The notes under the pieces are model-generated. The model worked only from the letters and a program-made list of their open reading frames with translations, made no database searches and was not told the origin of the DNA. From Pterobdella sp. o SKG-2022 (taxonomy: Eukaryota; Annelida; Clitellata; Hirudinida; Piscicolidae): DNA of 64,000 nt. A program made the translations under genes and the position numbers. Location of the stretch: contig OZ038320.1 of the NCBI GenBank assembly GCA_964035795.1, forward strand, positions 20,664,589 through 20,728,588, written 5' to 3'. Shown here one piece after another: positions 50,581-63,299 of the stretch; within the stretch, counting starts at the first letter, position 1, and each line of letters starts with the position of its first letter.

Positions 50581-50880
50581 TGTTGTAAAGAGTCACTATT
50601 GCACAAATATTATCTTAACATTAGTTTTACATTTTCTATATTGTTCTAGAATGTTCTATACACAAATAATAACTTATTACCAGAATTTTCTATACTGTTC
50701 TAGAATTTCCCATTTTCTATATTGTTCTAAAATAGTCTATTTTTTTTATTTTGTTCTAGAACATTCTATTTTCTAGAAGATTTTTAATCTAAATTATATA
50801 TACAGTTAGAGATCTCATACTTGTGTCTTGCAGCCATTACTCGATTATCACTGAGTAATCGTTTTGAATCCATTACGTTA
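50581..50880 (+). repeat. Putative 3' LTR of the Gypsy element
   Basis: A purine-rich AAGGAGG precedes TGTTGTAAAGAG, the usual arrangement of a polypurine tract and LTR start. The next 200 bases contain four spaced units built around TTCTATA and GTTCTAGAA, and a promoter-like end (CTTGTGTCTTGCAGCC, ATCCATTACG). The matching 5' LTR was not found, so limits and identity are inferred. Confidence 0.45.
50644..50778 (+). promoter_or_regulatory. Array of heat-shock-element motifs
   Basis: TTCnnGAAnnTTC is matched exactly at 50644-50656 and 50754-50766. A near match is at 50698-50710, and a further TTCnnGAA is at 50771-50778. Three or more alternating nGAAn units are the HSF binding consensus. Confidence 0.55.
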
Positions 50881-52558
50881 TCGTAGCAAGATACACAAAA
50901 AGATCAAAAGATGATAGATTATTTAAAAATTATATTGAATATTTTAGACATTACTTATAGAACGTAAAAGAGTAAATAGAAGTGGTATGCTTCGAAAATA
51001 CCGAAACTCCAGCAAACGCTTGCAAATATGTTGAGGTGAAACGGTAATTGGTAGGCTGTAAACACGGTCGAATTTAATAAGGAACAACCATGAAAAATAA
51101 GACTCAAATTGGAGTTTGTTCGAAAGCATCAGGCTTTCACTAAGCCTTGTCCGCCATTGTTATCAAAAATAACAAACGTAAAATGATGATGCTGATATTT
51201 TGGCATACTCATCGGTGGATATTTTTTTTAGTCTGGAACGAAAATTCTCACAAATGCTTTATTAAACAATAAAAAATTTCAGACAATTTGAAGTGTTTAT
51301 TGATTCATACTTAAAAAAAGAAGCAAAAAGAGCAAAACGATATTGATTCAAACTATTGCCAGTATGTGTACTATTCAACAAGTCAAAAATCATAATTGTA
51401 AGTGCATAAAATATATTTTTAAAGTTTTACTTTCATCCTTAATCACTCCACTTCAAATTTTAGTTTTTATAAAGATTACTTCCAATAAAATCATCAAGTG
51501 GAGGTATTAAAACTCTTATGATTTTTTTGATGTTCTTTCAAATTCAAATAACTCATCTCTACACCGATCCATAAAGATTTATCTAAAAAATTCCAAAAGT
51601 TTTGTAGACATTTATATTTTAACAATTAAGCGCTTTTTTTTTCATTTTTGCTATAAAAAAATCTGAAATCTGCCCGTATATCCAGACTTTTATGCACGTT
51701 TGTTTTCCTCGCTTGCATGGTGCCAATAAGTAACATTATAACTTAATTCGTTATACCTCACTTAATACTCTGTAAAATCTAACTATTTCTTCAACATTTC
51801 TCAGATTAACCCTTATTTTGAATATGCATATAATTTGGACAAGATAGGTCAAAAATTTCATACTATTTGAAGCAATTTTCCAGAGTTGTGGTCGCATAGT
51901 TCAGCTGGTAAAGTGTTAGACTAGTTATCTAAAGTAACCCGTTTCAATCCCCAAATTTGAAAAAAAAGTTGTTAAAATAAAAGTGTTTGAAGTCTTCACA
52001 TGGTTTCATAACAGTTGCACAAAAAGGTGATGTTTACACAATCTTTATGATGACTTCACGTTTCCAACTAGCACCATCGCTAGTGCAAAACTTTTTGTCA
52101 AATTTCTTTTTGAATTTTTTATATGTTCTTTCACCATATTTTTATTTTCACTACCTTGAATATGCGAACACTATTTCAAAAATTGATTTATATACGAATT
52201 TTTAATCCATTGATGTGGAATAGTCTTAAATTTTAGCTTAACAATAAATATATTCGTAGAGATATTACTTTTATCATTATGATTATTAATAAATACTATA
52301 TATGAAAGCAATGCATTATATTTATCTGCAACATTTAGAAGCTTTATGATGAAAATTATATTTAATTGTCGGCTATATTTATTAAAATAAATGCTTATTT
52401 TTTAATAGTTTTGAAAAAAAATCTAGTTAATCTTATAAAAATGTATTTTAAAATTATTTTTTAAAACTTCACTTTAACCATAAATAATCATATATAAGCA
52501 AGTTTTTAGAGAAACCCTGTACTTATCTCAATAATTTCAAGATTTGTTGCTTAAGTAA
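50881..52558. other. AT-rich DNA upstream of VPS26
   Basis: No gene is seen apart from the tRNA-like fragment at 51887-51952. A non-coding VPS26 first-exon leader should lie immediately before 52559; I cannot locate its start. Confidence 0.45.
51887..51952 (+). mobile_element. tRNA-derived SINE head, copy 3
   Basis: GCATAGTTCAGCTGGTAAAG resembles an A box. TTAGA/TCTAA forms a perfect 5-bp anticodon stem around CTAGTTA, giving anticodon AGT (Thr). GTTTCAATCCC is a B-box-like segment. The acceptor and T stems do not pair, so it is not a working tRNA. Its head matches the SINE copies at 25282 and 39008; the SINE body is absent. Confidence 0.65.
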
Positions 52559-55156
52559 ATGGTGAGATTTTTAATTCAATTTTTTTCATTTATAATTTTT
52601 CAACATTTAAGTTAGTTAATATTTCAGTTCGGTTTTCCTGAGTTTCTGCCTTTTAAATAAATTGTAAGAAAATTTGTATTCACCTTTTTTATTAATTACC
52701 ATTCTCGAAACGTGTTTTCAACAAATTATAAACAAAGAAAAATATTTTACTTTCTTAATTTAGAGCTTTTTTGGGTTTGGACAAGGGGTAGAGCTAGAAG
52801 TATTGCTAGATGGAAGTGAAACTAGAAAAGTGCAGGAAGTTAAGTTAGAGGATGGTCGGAAGGAATTCCATGCTTTATATTTTGATGGAGAAACTGTTTC
52901 TGGAAAAGTAAGTTTAGACTTGACAACACTTGTTTTTCATTCTTAGAATAAATCATATATTGAAAATATCATTTCTGTTATAGGTTAATGTTGTTCTTAA
53001 AAAGCCTGGAAGTAAAGTTGAGCATTTTGGAATAAAAATTGAATTTATCGGACAAATAGGTATGCAATTTATTTAATTATTATTTATCTATTTATTAAAG
53101 TTCATAGTTTTTTAATGCAAACTTATTGTTTTAGATTTGTTTTATGATCGAGGGACAAGATATGATTTTACATCTATAGTAAGAGAACTTGCTAGACCAG
53201 GTCTCAAAATTAATTATGAGCTTTTCTGTTATTCTTTTCATATAAATTATTTTAATCTCTTCTAGGAGAACTTAGTCAAACTTCTTCATATAATTTTGAG
53301 TTTAATCAAGTAGAAAAGCCTTATGAGTCATATATTGGCACTAATGTCCGATTAAGGTTTCCTCACATTTCATTCTATGAAGCATTGTTGATATAATTTC
53401 ATTTTAATACCATTTTCAGATATTTGTTGAGGTTGACAATGGTTAGAAGAATAACAGATTTAGTAAAAGAAGTAGACTTAGCAGTGCAAGCATTATCACA
53501 TTATCCAGAACAGACTTCATCTTTCAAAATGGAAGTGGGCATTGAGGACTGCCTGCATATAGAGTTTGAGTATAATAAGTCAAGGTTGCATCAACATTTT
53601 ATACTTTATAGTGTTTCAAGATATATTTGTGTTATAATTGGTTTTTATTAAATTGAATATCTTTATAGATATGATCTCAGAGATGTTATTGTAGGCAAGA
53701 TATACTTCCTTCTAGTTCGCATAAAAATTCAACACATGGAAATTCAAATAATTAAAAGAGAAACAACTGGATCAGGTAACTATGTGTATTCATTACTTTA
53801 ATGCTCATATAAGTTATGCTCAAAGTTTGTGGTAAATGTTTAGTAAAATTCAAGATAGTATTGCCAAATAATTTGACTGTATCTGAGTTGATACATCAAC
53901 TTGTCATGTAGGACATGCATGTGCCTACTTCAGCATTGAGTTGCTTCAAACATAGTAGAATCCATTCATAAGTATATATAGATTAATAAATTATAATAAT
54001 ATAACAATTATAATGGTAAAGCGTTTATTCACGAAGTTTTTTATTTTTAAAAAATTTCTTTTGATTATAAATTAGAATGTTTAGAGATTGGGTGATTCTT
54101 AATCATAAAAATAAATGATCGTGATGGCCTCAGCATTATACATGGATACCACCAGGATCTAGCATGTTCAGTGAGAATGACACCATAGCCAAGTATGAGA
54201 TCATGGATGGAGCCCCTGTCAGAGGTTGAAATGCAGAATTTTTAATTTAGGATAATTAATAACAATTTATATAGCTAAAAAATTTTTGAAGCCCACAATA
54301 ATCATTATTTAAGTATTTTAATTTAACTGATGAGCACTCACTTGTTATTTTTATTATCACATTGATTTTTTGCATTATCAAAGGGGAAAATATACCAATT
54401 CGTTTGTTTTTGAATGGCTATGAACTCACTCCTACAATGAGAGATGTCAACAAAAAGTTCTCTGTTAGATACTACTTAAATTTAGTTCTGGTTGATGAGG
54501 AGGATCGCAGATACTTCAAACAACAGGTTGTCTTTTTCACCTAAAATTTAAGTATTTGTCAAAATAAAAATAATGAAAACAAGAAAATTAAGTGTTTATT
54601 AAAAATTAAAAGCTTTTTTAAGTTAAGAGTTCATTTTCAAGCCTTAGTAGTTTAATTTTTAATAGAAAAATAACCTTATTTTTTCGTTTTTTTAAATAGG
54701 CGTATTCAACTATTGGGACATTTTTCGAAAATAATAATACAATCATTTTCATAGGAGATAACCTTGTTTAGACGTGCCGATAAGTGTTTCCGCAGGGTTG
54801 AGGGGGTCGAGAGAGCAATTGGAGCTGGTGACAGTGATTCCAATTGTTCCTCTCCCTCTTTGACTACTTGTCAACATCACCATCATCACCATTCTGATGA
54901 TTTGAACAATGCTAGTCTGTCTAGTTGTTCTAGTAATGCTATAGGTTGTACTGAAGGAAATCTTGAGGGAGATATTGAAAGCAACAAAGTTAACCACAAT
55001 AGGATTTGCAAAACTAATAGCAATGAAGCAACGTCAGATAATAACGACAAAGAAAATATTTCAAAAATTAAAAATGCTGAGAAGACTGATGGGGACTCTA
55101 TACAGGAGATCGACCTTGAAAAAGATCAATCGAGTTTGAAAGACAATGATGACTAA
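52559..55156 (+). CDS. VPS26: VPS26 retromer subunit, 10 exons
   Basis: Exons: 52559-52561 (start codon only, end of a leader exon), 52764-52907, 52984-53059, 53135-53200, 53266-53356, 53420-53584, 53669-53775, 54156-54224, 54384-54526, 54755-55156. All phases agree, giving 421 residues. The arrestin-like fold is unmistakable: LDGSETRKVQEVKLEDG, YFDGETVSGKV, EKPYESYIGTNVRLRYLL, RRITDLVKEVDLAVQALS, GIEDCLHIEFEYNKS, TIAKYEIMDGAPVRGENIPI, PTMRDVNKKFSVRYYLNLVL and EEDRRYFKQQEITLFRR. VPS26 with VPS35 and VPS29 forms the retromer core on endosomes and recycles cargo to the Golgi or plasma membrane. Vertebrate VPS26A/B have about 330 residues; here a polar Ser/Asn/Asp tail of roughly 115 residues with six consecutive His follows the core. 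A longer tail is also known in fly VPS26. Confidence 0.96.
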
Positions 55157-58100
55157 GTTTAAATGATTTAAGTGCTGATGATAATCGATATTTTTAATTG
55201 TTTTTTAAAATTTCCTTTCTGTATAATATTTTTCTTCATTTTTTTGAAAACAATTTTTCAGTTTTTATAAATGAACTTCACACTAAATTTTAAATAATCA
55301 AAAACTATTGATAATAATTGTAATATCATCGGTTTGCTTTTAATGTTAGACTCGCTGTATGCAAAATGACTCTCCGGATGTTGTAAGGCCACATTTTTTA
55401 TTTCTAAAATAATTGTTAGTGATGATTTATTCAAAACCTTAATTTTTAAATGTTTATTTTTTTTAGTTGAAATTACTGTTGTTCTTGAATTCATTTTCAT
55501 TTCGACCTCTTTAACTTTAGTCTTCAAAAGAATATTTATCGTAATAACTCTAATTTTACATATACATGGGTATTGTGGTTGTATTCAATAGTTTTTAAAT
55601 TTTTTTAATGAATTTCAAAAATCGATTATGCATTTATGTAATTTATTTAAAAGTGAATAAAGAGTTTATTTTAAAAAGTTGTCAAATGTTTTAAATATAA
55701 TGATGGTTTATCGCAACATTCTTTTGCCATTCTCATTGGTGTTAAATTAAAAAGTCGATTAAACTGCTGGAAATATGAATCTTTCTTTCTTCTCAATATC
55801 AAAGGTTTGCAAAGCAACTGGAAAAAAATACATCATTCTAAAGGTATTAATGTTTCCGAAAATCGACTTCTCATCCATCGGCGCCTGAGAACTAAACTTT
55901 TTTGCTTTTTAACAAGAGCCTTCCTTTTAAACTATATTGTAATATATTTCGAAAAGTGAGAATTATCATTTAGAAAGACTCTCCTTTATTTGCATAAAAT
56001 TAAGGAAGCTTTATAATTTCTTATCTACTATGAAGCACAAAGACTTCTTCGTTAACGACCACCACACCTATTCACTTAGTAATCATTCCGCCCACCTCGT
56101 ATTCAATGCAGCCGTCACTGCAAGTCTTTAACTCCGTCCGCCCTTTCACGTCAACTCATTGCCTCTATTAGTAACAATTTATCACACCAGTATACCTTTT
56201 GTTTAAACACATGGTGATTTCGTTCATAATTGTGATATGTGTTTATTATATGTAAAATAATAGTCTTGAGACGGCGTTTTAATTATATCTTGTTATTCTA
56301 CGTCTATAATTATATTATAAAAAACAATAGACAAACTTCTTTTTATAAACCTTTATATGTTTATAAAAAGTTTTTTCATTTAATTGAATTTATGCAACTA
56401 TAGTTATATTTTTTATCCATATTTTGAAACAATTATGAAATATTGAATAAACACTTTCCATATTAGCACGAAACGCTAAAAGAATGTCTTATTTAGAACA
56501 TTATAAAAGCATATCTGGTGGTCGCAATTAATTGGCAGTTCAAAAGGCCATTCGTTATTTATTCTTATGCCTCGTCCTCCCTAGGAATGCAAAAATTAAT
56601 TAGAAATTAACTCGAATGTTTAATTAAAGAAGCAAAAATATGAAAAATTTGAAATAATTTTTTGAATAAAAACAATTATTCAATTTCTTATGAATAATAT
56701 GTTCAATAATTATTGTGAAATTATTTGTATTGCATAATTAGGTATCAAAAGTTTGTTGAACAAATGGAAACAATGAAGCAATGAAAGCACCTCGAAAACA
56801 ATGTTGTTCAGGAAAATGGGAAATAAGAGTTTTATAAACATTCCTATTGTTAATTTCATCTTTCTAACATCTGTTCATTAATTATGAATGATTTATAAAG
56901 AAAATGATTTGATGCAATTTTCGTTAAATAATGGTTTTTTGTGGTTGTATTTCTGAGAAATTTTTAATGCTTTGCTTTATTTGCTTGAAGGAATTAATCA
57001 AACAATTATTTATAATGATTTTCCAATATCGCAATTAAGCTATTCATTTATAAAACTCTTCATCAACCCATCCATCCATGAATTCATTAATGCCAATATA
57101 ACTTTAAAACGAAAAAGCAGACAAGAACCAATAAGACACACATTCTCTTATTGGTTGGGTGGGGTGCAACGTCACACGAAACGCCTCTCCATTGACGAAT
57201 TAATTCAAATTACAGATGTCTTCGTATTCATTACTTATAAAGAATCCTTGCAATTTTGTTCTTGCTTTTAATAAAAATTCTATTCCTTTGAGTACTAAAA
57301 TGCACTGAGACTAAATGGCTGGATATAAGTAAATTCTTATAATTTCTAAAAGTGTTATCTAAAAAGTCAATATCGATTTAAAATAAAGTTTTGTATTTTT
57401 TTTCAGTTTGTTTTCTAATTTTCACGTTTTTTTGAAACTTTCGTTAAATACGTCGTTGAAAGAGCTCAGCGTATGTGTTTAATGCTTCGGAAAAATGATG
57501 GTATTTAATGTATTAATTTTTAACTACCCTTTTAAAGCTAATGGTATCAAGTAAAAACAACCAAATTTAATGTCATTTAAAAAAAGTTTTCCTACAAAAG
57601 CTCCATCATTTGAGTTATTTACTGGATCAACTTGAATACCTTTTTCAACTCAATATAAAAACTCTTTCTAATTATCTTTTTCGATTGAGAAACAACGCCA
57701 GCTTAATTTAACTCGTACGACCTTCTTTGCCAACCAATGAACGCCTGATTAGACAGGTTGTCGGAGGTCACATGACGTGGTTAACTTAGCTTCGTGACGC
57801 CACACCCATTCATAAATCCGCCATATCAACGTACAGATTGGTGCTTGACATTAATAGTTTAGAGCAACTGAACAATAAGTTTATTAACTACCTTTAAACT
57901 ATTAAAAATATCGTTTTTTTCAATAATTATCTTGAAAGTCTGAAGGAAGTTTTAAATTTCTCATAATTATGAGTCTTTTTTAAATGAAACATTTGCATAA
58001 GTACACGTTATTTTTCCATCATTTATCAATCGTTTTAAAGTGATTAACTTACTAAAAATATCAAATGGTTTGAAGCTGAAGAAAATAGTTGTTTAATGAT

Positions 58101-60760
58101 ATGTCGTGTGTTTGAATCATTAGTTTAAATGAGAAAGGACAAAGTGAATTAAAGGCTTATTCACATATCAGTTTGATGTTAGATTCATTGCGGAATGGGT
58201 CAATTGTAATTTGAAACTTAAAAACAACCACGGTATTATTAATTCGTAGAAGGAAGCTTCAATTTAAAATATAAATATCCTTCCAAATTGTATGCTTCTT
58301 TTCTATAATGTATTATGTGATAAATTGAATGAAATAGTATCACAAAAAGAAGATGACGACGGTTAAATGGCATTGTACCTTTTATTTGTATGGTTCTTTA
58401 ATCTGCTTAGTGTAATTGGCGGTTGTTAAGCGTTCGTTTAATTTATTGCTTTTCCGTTTTATTATCAGTTTGTTATCGTTTGGTATTGTTTCTAGTTTGC
58501 TGAGATAATACAAATAAATTTTTTCCAAACCATTCATTTTATACACAAATCATGGCTGATGTGATTAGTTAAAAGTATATATATGCAATAAATTTGAATA
58601 GGCTCTAATGTAAATCACTACGAACATAAAAAGCTATCATGATAACTGCACCATAATTAAAGTTGCCAATAATAGATTCATAAAAGGTTTTTTCAGTATA
58701 TGATGAAATAAGTAAGAAATAAGCTTTTATTCTAGTTTATTCTAGATAAGTACGTTTTTAAGAAATTCTCACAGCTGAAACAATTTACTCCTTTTTTTCA
58801 AAGTTTAATTATTTAGCTAAAAATAAAAAAACTTAGAAAATTATTTAAATTCTTAAAAACCGTTCTTAGTATCACACCCATTTTAAAGCCATTACTTAGG
58901 AGAAAAGATTTTCATTGACACTTTTAAATTAGATGGACTATATTAAAAGCACTTAGATAAGTAATGGGTCATTTTGCTTGAGTGTGAATTGTTGGGAAGA
59001 AAACAATGAGGACCATCGAGATTATTCAGTTTTAATGATATCTTCTAACTTCATTTTAGAAATATATAATTCTATTTTAACTGAAGTTTTTTCAAATTTA
59101 TTTTAACATACTAACGATTAACATTTATTAAAATTTAATAAAAAGGAGAGAAAATTAAAACGCAAGTTAAAAGATGTGGTGTCTAAAAAGTTTTGAAGGA
59201 GGTGTCAATTGTTCTTTATTATGGGCTTGAATGACTTCATACATGTCAAACCATATAAATTTTATAAAGTGAACTAATGATTATCATCAAAATACATAAG
59301 TTCGTCAATTAGTTTGTTATTTGAAGGCATTATGTTTCAAATGTTATGTGCCTGTATTTATAGCTGAAAGGTGATGAAAGATGAATGTTAGAGTGTTTAA
59401 ATATTGATTAAATGTATTTCCAACTAATCTATGTTGAACTTTTGAAGCTTTTTAAATTCAATTTTTATTCAGATTCTCATTTTTGTACAAAGTAAGTTGA
59501 AAGAAAATATTCAAATTAGCACATTAGGAAATGTTTAGACCTTGATCGATAACTATCCCCGCTCTATTAGAGCATTCATTAAGTAAAATGTTTTGAAAAA
59601 ATTTGTTTTTTAAGGAAAAATGATTTTTTGAATGATCTAATATGCAATTAGTTTTGTACATTTTCTGAAAAGAAACAAGTATTTTAGATTAAAAACACAT
59701 TAAGTTTGAGAAAAATTTTGAAAAGTTTAATTCATACAAAAACTTTTGAATTATTTCACTTAAAACCTTTTGAAAAATTAATTATTTAAATAATTAAGGG
59801 AATTAAAGTTTAAATAATTTCCGGTTATAAATAGCCAACCATTAAATTGTAATATATAATTCTGTATCAAAATTCACAACTATCTCAATACACTGCGAAA
59901 ATGCAAACCATTTAAACTAATGTCAATTATAAAAAAGAAAAAAATCACAGCTAGTTAATCATTAAACCGATAGTAATTATGTCATAGTAAAGACAGAAAT
60001 TTAATATATAATCAAGTATGTTTGGAGAAGAAATATGAAACCGTAGTAAAAACGAATAAAACAGAACATTTACAAAATGAATTCATCAAATTCACAAATG
60101 AAACAAGAACCTCTAAAACCACCTCAAAATTACCTCCATAAAAGTTTATGACCCTTTGGGCTTTAAATTCTTAAAAAAAACTGCTATGATAATTTCAAAT
60201 AATTTCGAATTTCAAATGAATAAAAAGAAAAATTTAATTGTTCAGAAAGCTAATAAGGCTCTCGCATCCCATAAAGAGCATGGAAGCGACCAATTGAAAA
60301 GTGACGGCCTATTGTTTCATAACGACTTTGTGATTAATGACTTTCTACCACTTTTACGTGTTTATTTTATTCTAGTTAAATAAACTTTAATTCTTGCTCT
60401 ATCTTCCAGCTTGTGGGTTTTTATTTTGAACTAAATGCTCACTCAATAGAAGTTCAAATTTCTAAAAATGTTAGGGTTGTATTAAAATTTTAAAATAGTG
60501 CACTTAAAAGAAAATTAAAACATATTTCAAATTTAAGCAAATTTTCGTTACATGTTTTCTAAAGTGCACAATTTTTAAAAAATTACATTCAAAATATAAA
60601 TAGAAAATGGATATATTTTTACAATGATAACATTAAGTATGAAATAAAAGTTAAAACATTATCGTCCGATAATAACTATTTCTTCAATTATTGAAAGTAT
60701 ATTTATTTTGTAGCTAATCTATACACATAGCAAATATATGTTCGGTTGGATAACATTGCA
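55157..60760. promoter_or_regulatory. Large non-coding region upstream of EMX with GC-richer patches
   Basis: VPS26 has a candidate poly(A) signal AATAAA at 55656-55661. The remaining 5 kb has no supported gene. Several patches stand out by base composition: 56040-56170, 57120-57220, 57700-57850 and 60250-60360. They contain CCAAT, TGACGTGG, TCACATGA, TTATTGGTTGGG and homeodomain-type TAATTA/GATTAAT motifs. Developmental genes often have such clustered enhancers, so they are candidates for EMX control. This is inference from composition and position. Confidence 0.4.
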
Positions 60761-60764
60761 GCTT

Positions 60765-60772
60765 TATATAAG
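60765..60772 (+). promoter_or_regulatory. Candidate TATA box of EMX
   Basis: TATATAAG lies about 125 bases before the EMX ATG, with less AT-rich sequence (CTGTAAACCGTCACTATTGAG) 15-40 bases downstream where initiation would be expected. A tiny uORF (ATG at 60849, three codons) precedes the main start. Confidence 0.45.
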
Positions 60773-60896
60773 AACTGCATTCTGTAAACCGTCACTATTG
60801 AGTCGCTTGCAATTTTTGTTTACTCAATTAGAACCGTTTTTAGTTGTAATGAAGTATTAAAAAAATTTGTATGAAAATCATTTTTTAGTTTATTTT

Positions 60897-62989
60897 ATGA
60901 AAATGAGAGAAATTAGTGATAAAAGTTTTTTCAAAAAAAATTCTGCAAATTTTACTATTGATGCTCTTATCTCTAACCAAGAAAGTTGTCAAGAAAGAAA
61001 TCAAATAAATAATTCCGATAAAAGATTAATTTTTAACGAAGACAATGTGAGCAACTTGAAGCTTACTCCGAACAAGAAATTGGTCAAGTTACATAAAGTT
61101 AGTGGCCATACAAAAACTAGAGATAAATGCCTATTGAAAAACACAATAAATAACGGAAAGAATGAAAATACAAGCACTGATACTTCCCATGAACAATTTA
61201 TCACTACAAAAGCACAAAGTACACAGTCACTTACTGCAATCAATAAATCCATGCTAAATAATTTGAAAAGAGAGGTTCATTCGTCGAGAGTGGACATGAA
61301 GAATTATGCTCAAGATAAGAACTTTGAAGAATGGGATTCGCTTAATGTGAGACTAAAAAACTCGGTGGAAAATAGTGACAAAACAGCACTAGAGCAAGTG
61401 AACAATTCTTTTTCAAAAGAGTATTGCGAAATCGACAAAAACAACAAATTACATTTAGAAACAAACTTAATCTCAAATTTTTATTCTCATGGAAACAGTA
61501 TAAATAGTGATGGTTTGTCATCTGATTTTCAACTGTCACAACAAAGCATAACAGAACACCAATTACTTCTACATCAACAGCAACTTCTACAAAACCAACA
61601 TTTTCGCCAGCGTGTTATATCATGGATGGCATCGCAACAACAATTCTATGAGAGCAAGCAAGCCATTCCACCACATTTGACAACATACGCTCAACAACAA
61701 AACATACAACAACGAATTCAGCAACATTTATTTTCTCAATTCACAACTCATCCTTTCCCATTAGATGGTTAAATTTATATACATAATAAACTCTTTAGTA
61801 CAATGTATTTTGCATTATTTCGCTATCAAATATCTTGATTAAGTTTATTAACATCGTTTAATCACTAGCACTAATAAGATCATTTACCGAAAGCCGTTAA
61901 AAGCTTTGAAGTTTATAGACTCAAACGATATCTCGGTTTACTTTAATTGGAAACTATTTGACCCGATTCTTTAATGTTTTTGTTATGTAATTGTGAGGTT
62001 TTAATGATAATTCAGTACTAAAGTATCAAAACAAACTTTTTATATTGTTTCAAAACACTTCTTATACTTTGTTAAGAGTGAATAAATTTCAAATTAAAAA
62101 ATATATATGAAATAATTAAGCAATCAGTTTTTTAAAAATTATTATAATGCTATATTACACGATTACTAGGTGGAACGTTATGTTAATTATGATCTAATTT
62201 GATTAATAAATAAATATAGTTCTTTCATTTAATGTATGCTAGTTATTCAAAAGATTAATGTCAACTTCAGAAAATTTTAATTCACACATCTACATATAAA
62301 TTATTGTCAAATATTGCTCCACATATAAATACTTGGTATGATACAACATAGTTGTGCAATTTTTAATTGAATTTGCAAGGACAAAACGCTGTTAATTATG
62401 CATTAAAATTTCTCAAAGCTTAACACGTGTTTGTATAATCAAATTCTTTTCAGCAAACTTAATCTTGTAAATAAAAATTAGCACCAATGTTTTAATCTAT
62501 TAAATTATGTTATACTTATTTTTGAAGAATTGGGTTTTTAAATCAGAGTTTTAAATAACTTGCAGGTTCATCGATTCTTCCGTTTGGAATGCGTAAACAA
62601 AAACGTGTTCGTACCAACTTTACTCCCCACCAGCTTCTCAAATTAGAAGAAGCTTTTGAAGTTAACAAATATGTTGTAGGCCAAGAAAGAAAGTTACTAG
62701 CCAGAAAGCTACATCTTTCTGAAACTCAGGTGAATCATTTTAATGATAAAAATTTAAAAAATAATTATTTTTGGTTCATTTACAGATTAAAGTATGGTTT
62801 CAAAATCGAAGAACAAAAACAAGAAGGTCAGATATTGCTTCCGAACCAGATTCGAGAATTACAGATTCTGGAGTTAAATCCATCCAAATACAAAATGACA
62901 ATTTAAACAGTGATGAAGATGATGACATGAAATTAGAAAAAATTGATGAATTGCATCGAATTAATAGCCCTCAATTTTCTAATTTATGA
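60897..62989 (+). CDS. EMX: EMX/ems-class homeobox transcription factor, 3 exons
   Basis: Exons: 60897-61767, 62566-62729, 62786-62989; phases agree and give 412 residues. I start at ATG 60897 (MKMREIS); an in-frame ATG at 60903 is possible. Residues NFTIDALIS at about 22-30 match the N-terminal FTIESLV motif of EMX (eh1-like). A Ser/Asn/Lys-rich stretch and a Gln-rich region (about 220-285) follow. The homeodomain reads KRVRTNFTPHQLLKLEEAFE, NKYVVGQERKLLARKLHL, SETQ, intron, IKVWFQNRRTKTRR. YVVGxERK and QLLxLExAFE favour EMX over VAX and NOT. The intron between homeodomain residues 44 and 45 is also typical of EMX, here only 56 bp. Gln50 and the helix 3 core are intact. The tail is short and acidic. 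EMX proteins pattern head and brain in bilaterians. The homeodomain is rather divergent. Confidence 0.93.
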
Positions 62990-63214
62990 TTCTAAAACTT
63001 TTCTATAAATTTATATTATAAATTCATATTACATGTTACATTTCCCATGACTAATTGCATTACTGTACACTTTTCTTTGCAAAATTTGTGCCTTTGATAA
63101 ATACACTTTGTTACAAAACGATTTGGCTTTCCATTTCTTATGATTAAACGCTATTTGGAGCCGAATCATTTATATGATTGTAATCACAAAGAACATCTTT
63201 GTTTAATTTTTTAT

Positions 63215-63220
63215 AATAAA
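63215..63220 (+). terminator. Candidate poly(A) signal of EMX
   Basis: AATAAA 226 bases after the EMX stop, followed by an A-rich run. Chance occurrence is possible. Confidence 0.35.
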
Positions 63221-63299
63221 AAAAAATTTACGAACTACTTGTAAGAAAATTTTGAGACCTTTTTACTCATTGAAATTTTTGCCGTACTTGAAATATAAA

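Noticed and set aside
51887..51952. Functional tRNA-Thr gene
   Set aside because: The anticodon stem pairs, but acceptor and T stems do not, and the head matches SINE copies elsewhere in the window.
54880..54900. His6 run in VPS26 as vector contamination
   Set aside because: It lies within a Ser/Asn/Asp-rich genomic tail coded by mixed CAT/CAC codons, with native introns around it.
56972..57271. 99-codon open frame upstream of EMX
   Set aside because: No proper start or family resemblance; overlaps a GC-richer island better explained as regulatory DNA.
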